The notes below the pieces were generated by a model. The model saw only the letters and a list, made by a program, of their open reading frames with translations, ran no database searches and was not told where the DNA came from. A stretch of 40,000 bases of DNA, taken from Anaeromyces robustus (lineage: Eukaryota; Neocallimastigomycota; Neocallimastigomycetes; Neocallimastigales; Neocallimastigaceae). The position numbers were made by a program, and so were the translations under genes. This document shows, piece by piece, positions 1 through 11,444 of this stretch; positions within the stretch are counted from its first letter, which is position 1, and each line of letters starts with the position of its first letter. Where the stretch lies: assembly GCA_002104895.1 (NCBI GenBank), contig MCFG01000184.1, positions 5,001 through 45,000 of the forward strand, read 5' to 3'.

Positions 1-1888
1 TATTTATTTATTATTTTTTATTTTTTATTATTTATTATTTATTTTTTATTTTTTATTTTTTATTTTTTATTATTTATTATGATTTCTAATAGTTATTATA
101 TTTAATGACATTTTTTATAAATAAGATTTTTAATTATTTCTATAAATATATAAATTAGTACTTTATTTTTTGTATAAAAATAAACAAATAAATAAATAAA
201 TAAACAATTAAATAATGAAAAAAAAAAGTTTAAAAAAAATAAAATAAAATTGATTACAAGTGCTGAAAAAAAAAAAAAAAAAAGTGGAATTATTACATAA
301 AGAAATAGTGGTGGATAAAAATATCCACTTTTTCAATACTAGTAACCATTAATTAATTAATTAAAAAAAAAAACAAATAAAAAAAAAAAACAAATTTTCT
401 TTTTTTGAATAATAATAATTAATTATTAATTATTAATTATTATTATTAAAATTTAATTTATTTATTTATTTATTGATATTTATATTTAATTATTTATTTT
501 AGTATTATATTATATTTATTTATTTTAGTATTATTTATCCTATTAAAGTTGTCCATTGTAGGATTTAAATATGTTTTATTAAACTTTAAAAATTTCTTGT
601 TTTTTTTTTTTTTTTTTTTTTTAATAAAAGAAACAATATTTTTTCTTTTTTTTTAAATTGTTTATTTATTTATTAAAAGTTCAAAGATACGGATTAAACT
701 TTATTATTATGATTTAAATTATTATTAAAATTATGATTTAATTATTTAATTATTAAAAATATTAAAAATATTAAAAATATTAAAAATATTAAATCATAAT
801 AATAAAGTTTATTCCAATAACAACTCTATTTTATATACAATTTCAGTTTCAATTTCATTACTTTATACTTATACAACTGTAAACATTTTATAATATATTA
901 TAATATACTATAAATTATACTTGAAATATATTATTAATGAAATTGTATACACTTTTAAAATATTAAGTTAAAAGAATATTAAAATAAAATATTAAAACAT
1001 TTTTTACGTTTTTTTACCTTTATTACCTTTTAAGTATTATTATCATAAATTCAAGTAATCATCAACCCAAATTTTTATTAATTTTATCATTTTTTATCAT
1101 ATTTCTTTGATGAAAATCTTGAAACAATCTTAAAATTATTTTTATATTAAAAAGAGATTTTTATATTAATTTTAGACTTATTAAGTACAATTTTATTAAA
1201 TTAATTTATTATTAATATTAAAGTTACAACATAATAATAATTACTTTTATATTAAAAACATTTTTAAACCTTATTTGATAGAACTTATATTAATTTAATT
1301 TATCGATAATAAACAATTATTGGATATAAAAGAATAATAAAAAATACTTAATTTAAAAAAGAAATTAAATAGAATATATATTGTAATACATATAAATATA
1401 TATATTATTTAAAAAAAAAAAACTATAAAATTATAATAAATAATGAAATAATAAATAATGAAATAATAAATAATAATAATAATAATAATAGTTAATAATA
1501 ATAATAATCCATAATAATAATCCATAATAATAATAATCTATAATAATAATAAATAATTATTAAATAAATATTCATAATAATAACACCTCATAATAATAAT
1601 AATAATTAAAATTATAATAACAAATTATAACAATTATAACAATTATAATTTTTTTATAATAATTTGAATTTTTAATTTTAATTTTAATTTTAATTTTAAT
1701 AATAATAATAATAATAATAAACTATGATTAATCTTTTTAAACTATAATTAAATAATTCATAATAATAATAATTAAAATTTTATAATAAAAAATAAAATTA
1801 TATCAGGTTTTTATTATTTAATTATTCATTTACTATTATTATTAATTATTAATATATTTATTAACTATAGAATTATTTATGAATTATA

Positions 1889-1930
<42 letters not shown>

Positions 1931-2248
1931 ATTATTATTATTATTTTCTTAAAAATATCATTTATTCATTTTAGGTTAAAAAAATTTTTTTTTTTTAATT
2001 TATTTTTTTATCTTTTGTAATATCATTTTTTTGTGATTTTTGTTTTTTTTGTTTTTTTTTTTTTTTTTTTAATTTGTGTATTTTTTTAATATACATTTTT
2101 ATTGTGTATAACCATTGTTCCTCTTTCACCATATAATTTTAATATATAGATTTCTTTAACATTGTTCCATTCATTATATATTTTATATATTATACACAAT
2201 ATGACATTAAAAAAAAAAAATTCTTATATAAAAATGAAAAGTTTTTTC

Positions 2249-2284
<36 letters not shown>

Positions 2285-2505
2285 AACTAAACAAAATAAA
2301 TTATTTATATTTTTTTAGTATTATTAAATAGAAAAAAAAATAAAAGAAAAAAGAAGTAATATAATTATTATTACTTTTTTAAAAATTCTAACTAATTATT
2401 TAATATAAAAAAAATTTCTATTTAATAAATATAAAAAATATATAAAAGTGAATAAATAAATAAATAAATAAAATAAAATAAATTAATTAAATTAAATAAA
2501 ACATA
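1..2505. other. A/T-rich spacer upstream of the CotH gene
   Basis: Almost pure A/T with poly-A and poly-T runs (for example 601-622 and 2263-2283), ATT/AAT arrays at 1470-1560 and 1885-1945, and TTTA/TAAA steps. I see no reading frame with coding character on either strand. The only ordered structure is the inverted repeat at 691-815. The last 200 bases presumably hold the promoter and 5' UTR of the gene that starts at 2506, but no individual element can be named in such biased sequence. Confidence 0.7.
691..815. repeat. Inverted repeat with 27-bp arms (MITE-like or cruciform)
   Basis: The left arm at 691-717 (starting GGATTAAACTTT) and the right arm at 789-815 (ending AAAGTTTATTCC) are reverse complements with one mismatch in 27. 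The 71-bp interior contains about four direct copies of ATTAAAAAT. There is no coding content. It could be a small non-autonomous transposon, but no target-site duplication is obvious. Confidence 0.6.
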
Positions 2506-5500
2506 ATGAATATGAAGGGTTTATTATTTTTACCATTATTAAGTAAATATTATATCATAAAAAATATTATATTATTATAATATTATTATAATAGTTATAT
2601 ATAAATAAATTTAAAAAAATTTAAAAAAACTATCTAAAATATAATAACTTTATATTTATATATTATTATTATATTTTATTTATTATTATTATTATTTTAG
2701 TCGCTACTGTTTTTTGTTCTACTTATTTAGATGGATTAAATAGAACATTTGATGAAATTGAACAAAAGGTAGTTGATTTATATGTTACTATGCCAACTGC
2801 TCAAGTTAACGACTTACTTAAAAAGGCTCAAATTAGTGTTAACGATGTCAGTAGTAACTATGGAAAAAAAGAAGATTTTAAATACGAAGAAGCTAAAATT
2901 GTTGCTAAATGGAATGGGTATATATATAAAAATAATAATAAAAAAAAATTATATATATATATATATAAATTTAAAAATATATAATATAATATAATATAAT
3001 ATAATATAATATATAATTAGGATAAATATTATTTATTATAATTATAATAATAAAATATAATTTATTATAATTATTATGATAAAATATAATTTATTATTAT
3101 TATTATGTTAAAATATAATTTATTATAATTATTGATAAAATATAATATAATATATAATTATGATAAAATATATTATTATTATATTTTACTATTATAATTA
3201 TTATTATATTTTATTATATTTTATTATATTTTATTATATTATTATTATATGATTATTATATGATTACGTTTAAATAAATTTTATATTCTTGTATATCTAA
3301 TTTATTATTTTATTTTATTTTATTATTATAATTATTATATATTATTCTTTATATATTATATATTTTATATTATTATTACTATTAAAATTATTTAATAAAA
3401 AAAATAGTAAAGAAAAAACTTATGAAAAAGTAAGTTTCAAAACTGGTGGTATGTATGCTCGTTCTAATGATAAAGTTGGTTTCAATATTAAATTAGATAA
3501 AAAATTTTTAGGTCGTAAAAATATTAGACTTAGACCAGATCCAACTGATACCACTAAACTTCGTTCTAAAATTAGTTGTGATATTGCTAATAGAATGGGT
3601 GTACCATCTATTCAAGCTTCTTTTGCTAGACTTTACATGAATGGTGAATTCTGGGGTTTCTACACTTTAATGGATGCTATTAAACCATCTTGGATTAAAC
3701 AAACTTTCAGTCCAACTGAAGAAGAAATTACTACTCTTTACCAATGTAAAAATGGTGGATTTAAATTCACTACCGATACCGTTTACCAATGTATTAATGC
3801 TAATGATGATTATCAACATATGACTGCTTTTAAAAACTTTGTTACTGAAGTTAATAAATGTAAAACTATTGATGAAGTAGATAAAATTTTTGAAGTTGAT
3901 GTTTTCCTTAAATATCTTGCTTTTGAATGGTTAATTGGTTCATTTGATCATTTCTTAGTTAATGGTCATAATCTTTATTTCTATCAAAGAGAAAGTGATA
4001 AAAAATGGACTGTTATTTATTATGATTATGATAATACTTTTGGTACTTATTTAACTGCTAATAAATGGGATTCCAAAGGTGCTAATCAAGATGGAAGTGG
4101 TGGTGTTAATCAATGGGGTCAAAATACTAGAGGTAATAATCCAATTACTTATACCTTTGCCGATTGGGAAATGAATCTTCCAATTGTTAAACTTTTAGTT
4201 CATAAAAATCAATCCAGATTTAAGAAAATTGTTCGTGAAGTTTTAGTTTCTGCTTTTAATCCAGATCTTTTAAATCCACATATTCATGAATTAAAACATT
4301 TCCTTAAACCTTATGTTACTGAAGATTATACTCCAAAGAATGGTAAACTTCCAGGTAGAATTAATAATATTGGTTCTAAACATACTTCTTCTTTAACTGA
4401 ATTTGAAAATACCGTTGAAAGTAGTCTTAAAGCTTGGATTAGTACTAAATTTGATGTTGCTTGTAAAAATTATGGTTTTAATAAAAATGATATCTTAAAT
4501 GAATCTGCTAAATATGTTGCTAAAAGTTATGATTATCCATTCCTTCATGAAGAACCAAAGGATAAGAAAACTACTACTACTACTACCACTACTACTACTA
4601 TTAAGAAAACTACTACTACTACTACTACCAAGAAGACTACTACCACTACTACTACCAAGAAAACTACTACTACCACTACTACCAAAAAGACTACTACCAC
4701 TACTACTACCAAAAAGCCTACTACTACTACCATCAAGAAAACTACTACCACTACTACTACTACTAAGAAGAGTACCACCACTACTACTAATCCACCAAGT
4801 GTTATTCCAACCCCAAAGGTTTGTGATAAAATAACTAAAGGTTTCTATGCTTGTGGTGGTTTGAATTATCCAGATGCTTCACCATGTTGTGAAACTGGTT
4901 ACAGATGTGAATATCAAAATGATTATTATTACATGTGTGCTCCATATACTTCAGGTGGTAGTGGCGGTAATAATAATAATGATCCAGTCTATGTTAAGGT
5001 TGAAACCATCATTGCTTATCAATTTGATGGAAAGGATAATAAATCTGCCACTGAAACTAAACAATATACACAAAAAATTGAAGGTAAGAGTGGTACTTTT
5101 GGTGAATTAAAAATTGATGCTAATAATGGTAAATTAGCTGCTAGAGGAACAGATACTCAATTTAATGCTGGTACCAAGATTTCCTTTACTGCTAAAGCTA
5201 ATGGTTCCTTTGTTATTACAAGTTATCCAGGTTATCATAGTTATACCATTAAATCTGGTAGTGCTAAAGCTGTTGCTGTTGATTCTGATTCTAAGAAAGT
5301 TAGTATTAAAGCTGGTGAAATTTATGTTATTGAAGCCACTAATACTGCTTACTTATATTCCTTAGTTATTACTTATCAACCAGACTCTTCTAATAATGGA
5401 GGATCAACCACCACCACTAAAGCTGTTATTGCTTATCAATTTGATGGCAAAAATAATAACTCTGCCACTGAAACTAAACAATATACACAAAAAATTGAAG

Positions 5501-5799
5501 GTAAAAGTGGAACTTTTGGTGAATTAAAAATTGATGCTAATAATGGTAAATTAGCTGCCAGAGGAACAGATACTCAATTTAATGCTGGTACTAAGATTTC
5601 CTTTACTGCTAAGGCTAATGGTTCCTTTGTTATTACAAGTTATCCAGGTTATCATAGTTATACCATTAAATCTGGTAGTGCTAAAGCTGTAGCTGTTGAT
5701 TCTGATTCTAAAAAAGTTAGTATTAAGGCTGGTGAAACTTATGTTATTGAAGCCACTGCTACTGCCTACTTATATTCATTAGTTATTACTTATAATTAA
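2506..5799 (+). CDS. Secreted CotH-kinase protein with Thr-rich linker, CBM1-like domain and two C-terminal modules
   Basis: Exons 2506-2542, 2701-2917 and 3408-5799 join in frame into 881 residues. The first ATG is followed by a hydrophobic signal peptide (MNMKGLLFLPLL, then IATVFC across the intron). The CotH kinase fold covers about residues 25-465: RLRPDPTDTTKLR, MNGEFWGFYTLMD, FDHFLVNGHNLYFY and the metal-binding YYDYDNTFG at 4018-4044. A Thr/Lys linker follows (about 472-546). Next is a Cys domain (about 556-597) with CGG, CCETGYRC and YYYMC, which fits the fungal cellulose-binding family 1 pattern. Two near-identical modules of about 122 residues end the protein. CotH proteins are atypical kinases; in gut fungi they are often secreted and linked to cellulosomes. 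No dockerin is visible, so attachment through CBM1 to cellulose is inferred. Codons are far more G/C-rich than the introns. Confidence 0.88.
2543..2700 (+). other. Intron 1 of the CotH gene
   Basis: The donor GTAAAT at 2543 and acceptor TTTTAG ending at 2700 enclose 158 bases of A/T repeats. The intron interrupts the signal peptide after 12 codons plus one base, and splicing restores LLIATVFCSTYLDGL. Position inside the signal peptide and phase 1 are clear; the branch point is not recognisable. Confidence 0.85.
2918..3407 (+). other. Intron 2 of the CotH gene, made of degenerate tandem repeats
   Basis: The donor GTATAT at 2918 and acceptor AATAG ending at 3407 enclose 490 bases. Joining the GG left by exon 2 to the first T of exon 3 gives KWNGKEKTYEKVSFKTGG, as expected for a CotH N-terminus. 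From about 3020 to 3180 the intron holds loose copies of a unit of about 29 bases (AAAATATAATTTATTATAAT), then ATTTT-type repeats. Confidence 0.82.
4567..4792 (+). repeat. In-frame Thr/Lys linker repeat (ACTACTACC...AAGAAG)
   Basis: About eight blocks of six to ten Thr codons separated by one or two Lys codons. ACT and ACC are mixed, so the array is not a pure microsatellite. Such linkers usually carry O-glycans and separate catalytic from binding domains. The length is probably variable between alleles. Confidence 0.85.
5011..5793 (+). repeat. Near-identical tandem duplication of a C-terminal module
   Basis: Copy 1 is 5011-5375 and copy 2 is 5428-5793, separated by a 52-base Ser/Thr/Gly linker. 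The two differ at about four residues in 122 (KDNKS/KNNNS, GEIY/GETY, TNTAY/TATAY), and third-codon positions are also mostly shared. The pattern (FDG, GTFGELKIDA, TQFNAGTKISF, SYPGYHSYTI, YLYSLVITY) looks like a beta-sandwich of the kind found beside pectin and pectate lyases of rumen microbes. That assignment is from memory of the pattern and is tentative. Confidence 0.8.
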
Positions 5800-7029
5800 T
5801 ATAATATAATATAATATAAAATAAAAAAAAAGATTTTTTTTTTATTAATTATAATAATTTTTTTTTTTTTTAAAAAAAAAAAAAGGTAAAAAAAAAAAAA
5901 AAAAAAAAAAAAATAAAAAAAGTAATAATAATAATAAATAGATCAATATATAATATTTTTTATTAGTTATAACATATATATTATATATATATAGAATTTA
6001 ATTTTAGGAAATCTATTTATTTATTAGTTTATTAAATTTTAATTTTTTTTATTATAATAAATTTATAATAATAATAATAATAGCTAATAGTAAATAGTAA
6101 TAATAACTTATAACCTAAAAATAATTAATTCTATATATAAAAATTATAATTAATATATTATTTTTAATATTATTATTTTTTAACAGTTGTTTAATCAATG
6201 AATAATAAAATTAATAAATAAATTAAAACAACTGTTAATTAAATAAGTAAATAAGTAAATAAGTAAATAATAAGTAAATATTATTAAGTAAATAGTAAAT
6301 AAATCAACAAAAATATATATATAATAAGCAAATTATTAAATAATTAAATAAATAAAATAACAAAAATATATAAAATATATAAATATATATAACTAACTAT
6401 AAATATATAATAAGTAAATAATTAAATAAATAAATAAATAAATAATAAAAAAATATATAATAAAAATATAAAAAACTATAAAATTATAAAATTTTCTTTT
6501 TTTTCTTTTTTTTTTTTCAAGTTATAAATTTTTTCTGGTAGTAAAATTGTTATTGAAAAAATTAAATTTTTAATTTTATTTAAATGTTTATTATTAGAAT
6601 GGTTTAATTAGTTTGGTTTTTAATGTTTTTTTTAATTCTTCTAATGAAATGATTACTTTAATAGTTTTTATTATTTATTTATATAATAATAATCCTTTTT
6701 ATTATTTATTTATATAATATTAATGGATACTTTGTATAGAATAAAATATAAATAATAGAATATATTTAATATATTTAATATATTAATATATTTAATATTT
6801 AATTATTATATTACATTATATGAATTATATGAATTAGATGCATTATTAACATTCTACCTTATGAATTATACATCAAAAAAAAACATCAACCATCAAACAT
6901 CAATTAAATTAAATATTACCAAATTATGATAACAAAATATATTTAAAAAATAATTTTTAAAATTAAAAAAAAAAAAAAAATATTTAATTAATTACAAATA
7001 AACTTTTGAAAAAAAAAAAAAAAAAAAAA
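5800..7029. other. A/T-rich spacer between the CotH gene and the LINE
   Basis: It begins with the 3' UTR and poly-A/poly-T runs of the CotH gene (5820-5912), followed by TAAATAAG-type repeats. A slightly more complex stretch at 6528-6665 reads SGSKIVIEKIKF, a stop, then SLVFNVFFNSSNEM and could be a short decayed coding relic, but it is too brief to assign. It ends in the poly-A at 7011-7028. Confidence 0.55.
6180..6238. repeat. Inverted repeat TTAACAGTTGTTT / AAACAACTGTTAA
   Basis: Perfect 13-bp arms at 6180-6192 and 6226-6238, with a further AAT/ATT pairing after a one-base bulge and a 33-base loop. It stands out because it contains G and C in a stretch that otherwise has almost none. It lies about 380 bases past the CotH stop; a role in 3' end formation or a transposon end are both possible. 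Confidence 0.6.
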
Positions 7030-7627
7030 GTTTAATTTATTGTTACACATTATTTGACCATTTCATTAAACGTATTTTTAATGATTTTTATGTTATATTC
7101 CTCTTCTGAGGACCTGTACTTCCATTCATTTGGAATGCTCAGAAGAGGGTAAATGCCTGTCGATACATGGCGACGTTAAGGGCATTTTATGAAGTCTCCT
7201 CAATAATTGTTCTTTTTTCTAATAATATGCATAAGTTGGATATGCAGGAAATGAGTTATTTGTATTTTCTTTTAAATTTACCTTTCATGTATTTCTGTAT
7301 ATTATCACTGTATGAATCCATTGTAATTGCGTTAATTATTGTATGAGCTTGATTCACTCAAATGCATGTGCTTATACTTTATTAGAATTTAGAATAGTTA
7401 TTTTTGAGTTCTTCACCTTTAACTTTTTTTTAATTTCATGAATTTAAGAATTTACAAGATTTCAAATATATTTACATTCGCAAAAAGAGATTTTATAACA
7501 TCTATCAATATTCTAAAAGTGTTTTTATAATAGTGTAAAGAAGATAAACAATTGTAAAATTTAAACAACAGTGAAAAATTTACATTCAGTTATTACTAGT
7601 CTACATTTTTTTTAACTCGATCTTTTT

Positions 7628-7683
<56 letters not shown>

Positions 7684-7744
7684 TTTAGTTTTGCACTTCA
7701 TTTTTCTTTTTTATTTTTTTCAATATTAAATATATATAATCACA
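7030..7744 (+). other. Probable 5' leader of the LINE
   Basis: No frame of coding quality is present. The composition is richer than the flanks and includes the structured segment at 7100-7187. A poly-A followed by a TA repeat (7632-7683) lies just before the start codon at 7745. Internal Pol II-type promoters are usual in LINE leaders, but none can be pointed out here. Confidence 0.5.
7100..7187 (+). ncRNA. Two adjacent hairpins in the LINE leader (structured RNA candidate)
   Basis: Hairpin 1 has perfect 11-bp arms, CCTCTTCTGAG (7100-7110) and CTCAGAAGAGG (7138-7148), with an inner CATTC/GAATG stem at 7123-7127 and 7133-7137. Hairpin 2 follows two bases later: AAATGCC (7151-7157) with GGCATTT (7181-7187), and inside it GTCG (7159-7162) with CGAC (7171-7174), leaving an asymmetric internal loop. 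In DNA this A/T-rich such G/C-bearing stems are unlikely by chance. LINE leaders are known to carry self-cleaving ribozymes or IRES-like folds, but I could not fit a known class. Confidence 0.45.
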
Positions 7745-10471
7745 ATGGTACGGAATTTTTATAATAGTAACGAAAATAGTAATGTGTTTGTTCGTGGTTT
7801 CCGTTGTTATGGAATTGATATTAACAACACTAGCATTATCTTCATCAATGGCCTTCACTCATGGACCAATGCATATATGATGGATTTTCTGGAATCGAAA
7901 TTTAAGGAGTTCAACAAGTACATTCTTTCAGTTAAACGATCTATGTGTTCTAGAGGTTGGTATTTTAGGATCAAGGTTTTATCATCTGACTTCAAATTTG
8001 ATGATTTCAAAAAGAAATTTGTATCACATATCTCAAATGCTCGCTTGTCGTATAGTAATTGCACTCATTATATTCGTAAAAGATCACTTCAACAGACCAG
8101 AAATCAACTATTTTCTTCTTCAACAAACTTTAATGATTCAATCAATAACCAAAGTAATTCTACAACAAACTTTAATGATTCAATTAATAACCAAAGTAAT
8201 TCTACTACAACATCCTCACAATCTAATACTTCAGATTCTTCTCAACGCAACTCATTAGTTAGTATACACTCTAATCTCAACTCTCTTAATTCTATCAAAG
8301 ATAAGTTTACTTTTTGTCTCAGTTGGAATACCAATGGATGGAACCATGAAAAGAAAGATAGTATCGAATACTTTATCACATTATTCAAACCTCTTTTCCT
8401 CTGTTTTCAAGAAACAAAGAATGGTTCTGGTTCCAATAGTAGTCAACCATGTAAAGTCACTATTCCCAATTACCGTTATTTTGTCAGAAGAGCCGTTGAT
8501 AGTATTCCAGGCATGAGAGGTTTATTTTTAGGTTATCATAAATCTTGTCAAGCAATACTTGAAGAGAATTCATTTAATTACATTATTTCCTTAACCAATT
8601 ATAATATCTACGACTCTAAATGCTCTGTTGGAAATGTATATATCCCCGTCAGCTCTCATTCTACACAAGTGAAGTGTGCTTTAGCAGAAGTTATTGAATG
8701 GCTTAATATTCATCGTGATCATGCTTCTATTCTTGTTGGGGATTTTAACATGAAAACAGTGGACCTTGAAGAAAAAATATCACAAATTAATGGTTGGATG
8801 ATTTTACCTCTCAATAGTTCAAGAATCTCTTGGGTTCAAGGTAATATATCTTCAGATATTGATCATGCCTTGGTTAATTATAAAATGTTGAACCTTATAT
8901 CGTATGCTTCTTTTATTGATTATCATCCAGTCTCTGATCATAAACCAATGCTAGTATATTGTAAGAAAAACTTTGTTGATCTCTCCTTTACTCACCCAAA
9001 AAAGGTTGTTCAATGGAATAGAATTCGTTGTAAGGAAATGAAAAACGATATTGTTGACAATAACAAGTTTGCTATTTTAAATAATGAGATTTTTAATAAT
9101 CCTTATCTTTCTATTGACGATCTAGTTGATAAGTTTATTGATACATCTAATTCAATTGCAGAGGATCTTGAAATTACATCTTCTACTGAAATTAGGAAAT
9201 CAATGTTCCATATGTCACGTAATATTTACTGTCTTCAAAGAATTAAAAGCTTGAAGTATCGACAAATTAAAAAGAGCCATTTAGATTATGAACCTAATCA
9301 ATTTATTATCCTTGTTGCATCTTATAATAAATTATGCCAATCTATTCATAAAAAATGTAATGAATTTAGAAGACAAAACTATTTATTTTGGATTAAAATA
9401 GGCTGCGAGGCTACCTTAAAAAATGACAGCAGAAAATCATGGTCATGGATTAAGAAGAATATTAAAAATAACAATCAGGAGTTATTTATACCTCATCCTA
9501 TCAGAGACCACCAAGATAACTTAGTGTATAGTACTAAAGATCAATTAGATGTTTGGTGTAATTATTATAAGAAACTTAGTAATGACTCTACTGGACATAG
9601 CATGAATAAAAAATTCTGGAAGTATTCTCCCGCTATCAATCGTATAAAGAGTGGAAATAACATAGTATGGGATATTAACCAAGATATCAGCATTGAAGAA
9701 ATCAAAAAGGTCATCCTTTCTATCCCTAACTTTAAAGCCTCAAGTCCCGACGGTATCCCTATTGAATTTTATAAAGCTTTAATTCCTGATTCCTCTTCAG
9801 ATGACTCTGCAAATAATGATTCCTATGTTCCGGCTGGTCTTAGTTGTTTCCATTTCTTAATTAATCGTATTTGGAATGGTGATTTTCCTATTTTTTGGAA
9901 TAATGCATCCATTGTTTCTATCCCAAAAAAAGGCGATCTTTCTAATTGTGATAACTATCGTGGTATCTCACTTATCAATAATGGTATTAAGATTCTTTCG
10001 AAAATTATTGCTTCTAGAATTTCTGAATATGGTATAAGTCATGGATTCATTAGACCAGAACAATTTGGCTTTCGGAATAAGGAAGAATGTATTAGTCTTT
10101 TTATCTCTATTCTTTCTATTTGTCAAAGACGTAAATTCAAAGGGGAAGATACTTATTTAGCTTTTCTGGATCTTAAAAAAGCTTACGATTCTGTGCCCAT
10201 CTATAACATTTTATCGAAAATTTATACCCTTGGTATACAAGGAAAATGCTTTCAATTTTTGGAGAACCTATATCTGTCTTCCAAAGCTTGTGTTAAAATT
10301 AATGGACAATTTTCCGATTCCTTCAGTATACTTAAAGGAGTTCGACAAGGATGTCCCTTATCTCCTATACTTTTTAATTTGTTTATCAACGACATCTTCA
10401 ACGATTGCCTGCATAATGGTGTGAAAATAGATACTGAATATTGTTGTTGTTGTTGTTGTTGTTGTTTATGA
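7745..10471 (+). pseudogene. LINE endonuclease/reverse transcriptase ORF, truncated before the catalytic YADD box
   Basis: 908 codons without a stop. An RRM-like start (SIIFINGLHSW ... GWYFRIKVL, about residues 29-110) precedes a duplicated Asn/Ser spacer (TNFNDSINNQSNST twice, about 129-157). The endonuclease covers about 186-406: LSWNTNGW, FQETK, VGDFNMK, SDIDHALV and the terminal SDHKPM give the Asn, Glu, Asp and His of the exonuclease-endonuclease-phosphatase family. The reverse transcriptase starts near 720 (PKKGDLSNCDNYRGISL), with motif A FLDLKKAYDSV near 807 and motif B GVRQGCPLSPILFN near 865. After KIDTEY come eight Cys codons from the TTG repeat, then TGA, so motif C (YADD) and the thumb are absent. 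The product cannot be an active reverse transcriptase. Confidence 0.87.
10440..10466 (+). repeat. TTG microsatellite at the LINE break
   Basis: About nine uninterrupted TTG/TGT units form the exact junction between reverse-transcriptase coding sequence and A/T spacer. Read in frame, they add a Cys run to the ORF end. Confidence 0.85.
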
Positions 10472-11220
10472 TGTTTTGTTTTGTTTTTTTTTTTCATTAT
10501 AATTTTTTTATTTTTTTATTTTTTTTTAATTTATTTGTTGCATTACCAATTTGAGTTATTATTGTTTTATATTAAAAAAAATACTGAACTTTATATTTTT
10601 TCCTTTACCCAGAAAAAAAAAAAAAAAAAAAAAAAAAACATTTTTATCATCATGGTAATTAAAAGCTAAAACTTGATAAAACCAATAATTACTTTATGTC
10701 AATAAACCAATAATTAAATAAATAAATAATTAATTAATTAATTTATTAATTAACAAATTTTTTATTATTATTTAATTGGAATTGTATTGTTTTTATATTA
10801 AAAAAAAAATTTAAAGTTTTAAATTCATGGTTGTCCAATAAAAATTTAAGTTAAATTATACATAAAAATAAATGATAAAATTAATAAATAAAAAAGTTTT
10901 TATGACGGTTTTTGAAAAAAAAAATGTGTAGATATGATAATAAATATGTATAATATTAAGTGTGCATAAAATAATAGAAAATATAAAATATAAAAATTAT
11001 AAAAATAATAAAAGGTAATAATAAAAGGTATAATAAATAAATCTACATAAACAGAAATATTTAATAGTATTGTTTAAAATGTATGTATTATAATTGTATA
11101 CATTTAATTGTATATATTTTATATTATTTTTTTTTTTTTAAATGGATATAAGAAAAAAAAAAGTATTAATATATTAATCTTTAATGAAGATTTTTTTAAA
11201 TCGTAGATATATTGTAGGTA
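10472..11220. other. A/T-rich spacer after the LINE
   Basis: Poly-T (10484-10530), a poly-A of about 30 bases at 10611-10638, TAAT repeats at 10720-10755 and A/T spacer up to the minisatellite. I find no coding sequence and no continuation of the reverse transcriptase (no YADD-like codons). Confidence 0.65.
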
Positions 11221-11231
11221 TATATATTATT

Positions 11232-11277
11232 TTTTATTTATTTATTTATTTATTTATTTGTTGTTCCATATCATTTG

Positions 11278-11320
<43 letters not shown>

Positions 11321-11341
11321 TTTGTTGGTCTATACCATTTG

Positions 11342-11380
<39 letters not shown>

Positions 11381-11401
11381 TTTGTTGGTCTATACCATTT
11401 G

Positions 11402-11444
<43 letters not shown>

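Larger units (their letters stand above)
7030..10471 (+). mobile_element. LINE-type non-LTR retrotransposon, 3' half missing
   Basis: A block visibly richer in G/C than its surroundings. It holds a roughly 700-base leader with hairpins, then a single open frame encoding an apurinic-type endonuclease and a reverse transcriptase. The sequence changes character abruptly at a TTG microsatellite at 10440-10466, after which the A/T spacer resumes. The left border is placed where the poly-A at 7011-7028 ends and is only approximate. No 3' UTR, no own poly-A tail and no target-site duplication can be assigned. Confidence 0.75.

Noticed and set aside
4499-5365. Further open frames inside the CotH gene on both strands (Leu-rich and Val-rich)
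   Set aside because: Shadows of the Thr/Lys linker and the duplicated modules in other frames.
7106-7112. CTGAGGA in the LINE leader, which fits the hammerhead ribozyme core CUGANGA
   Set aside because: It lies within the 11-bp stem, and no matching stem II plus GAAA follows.
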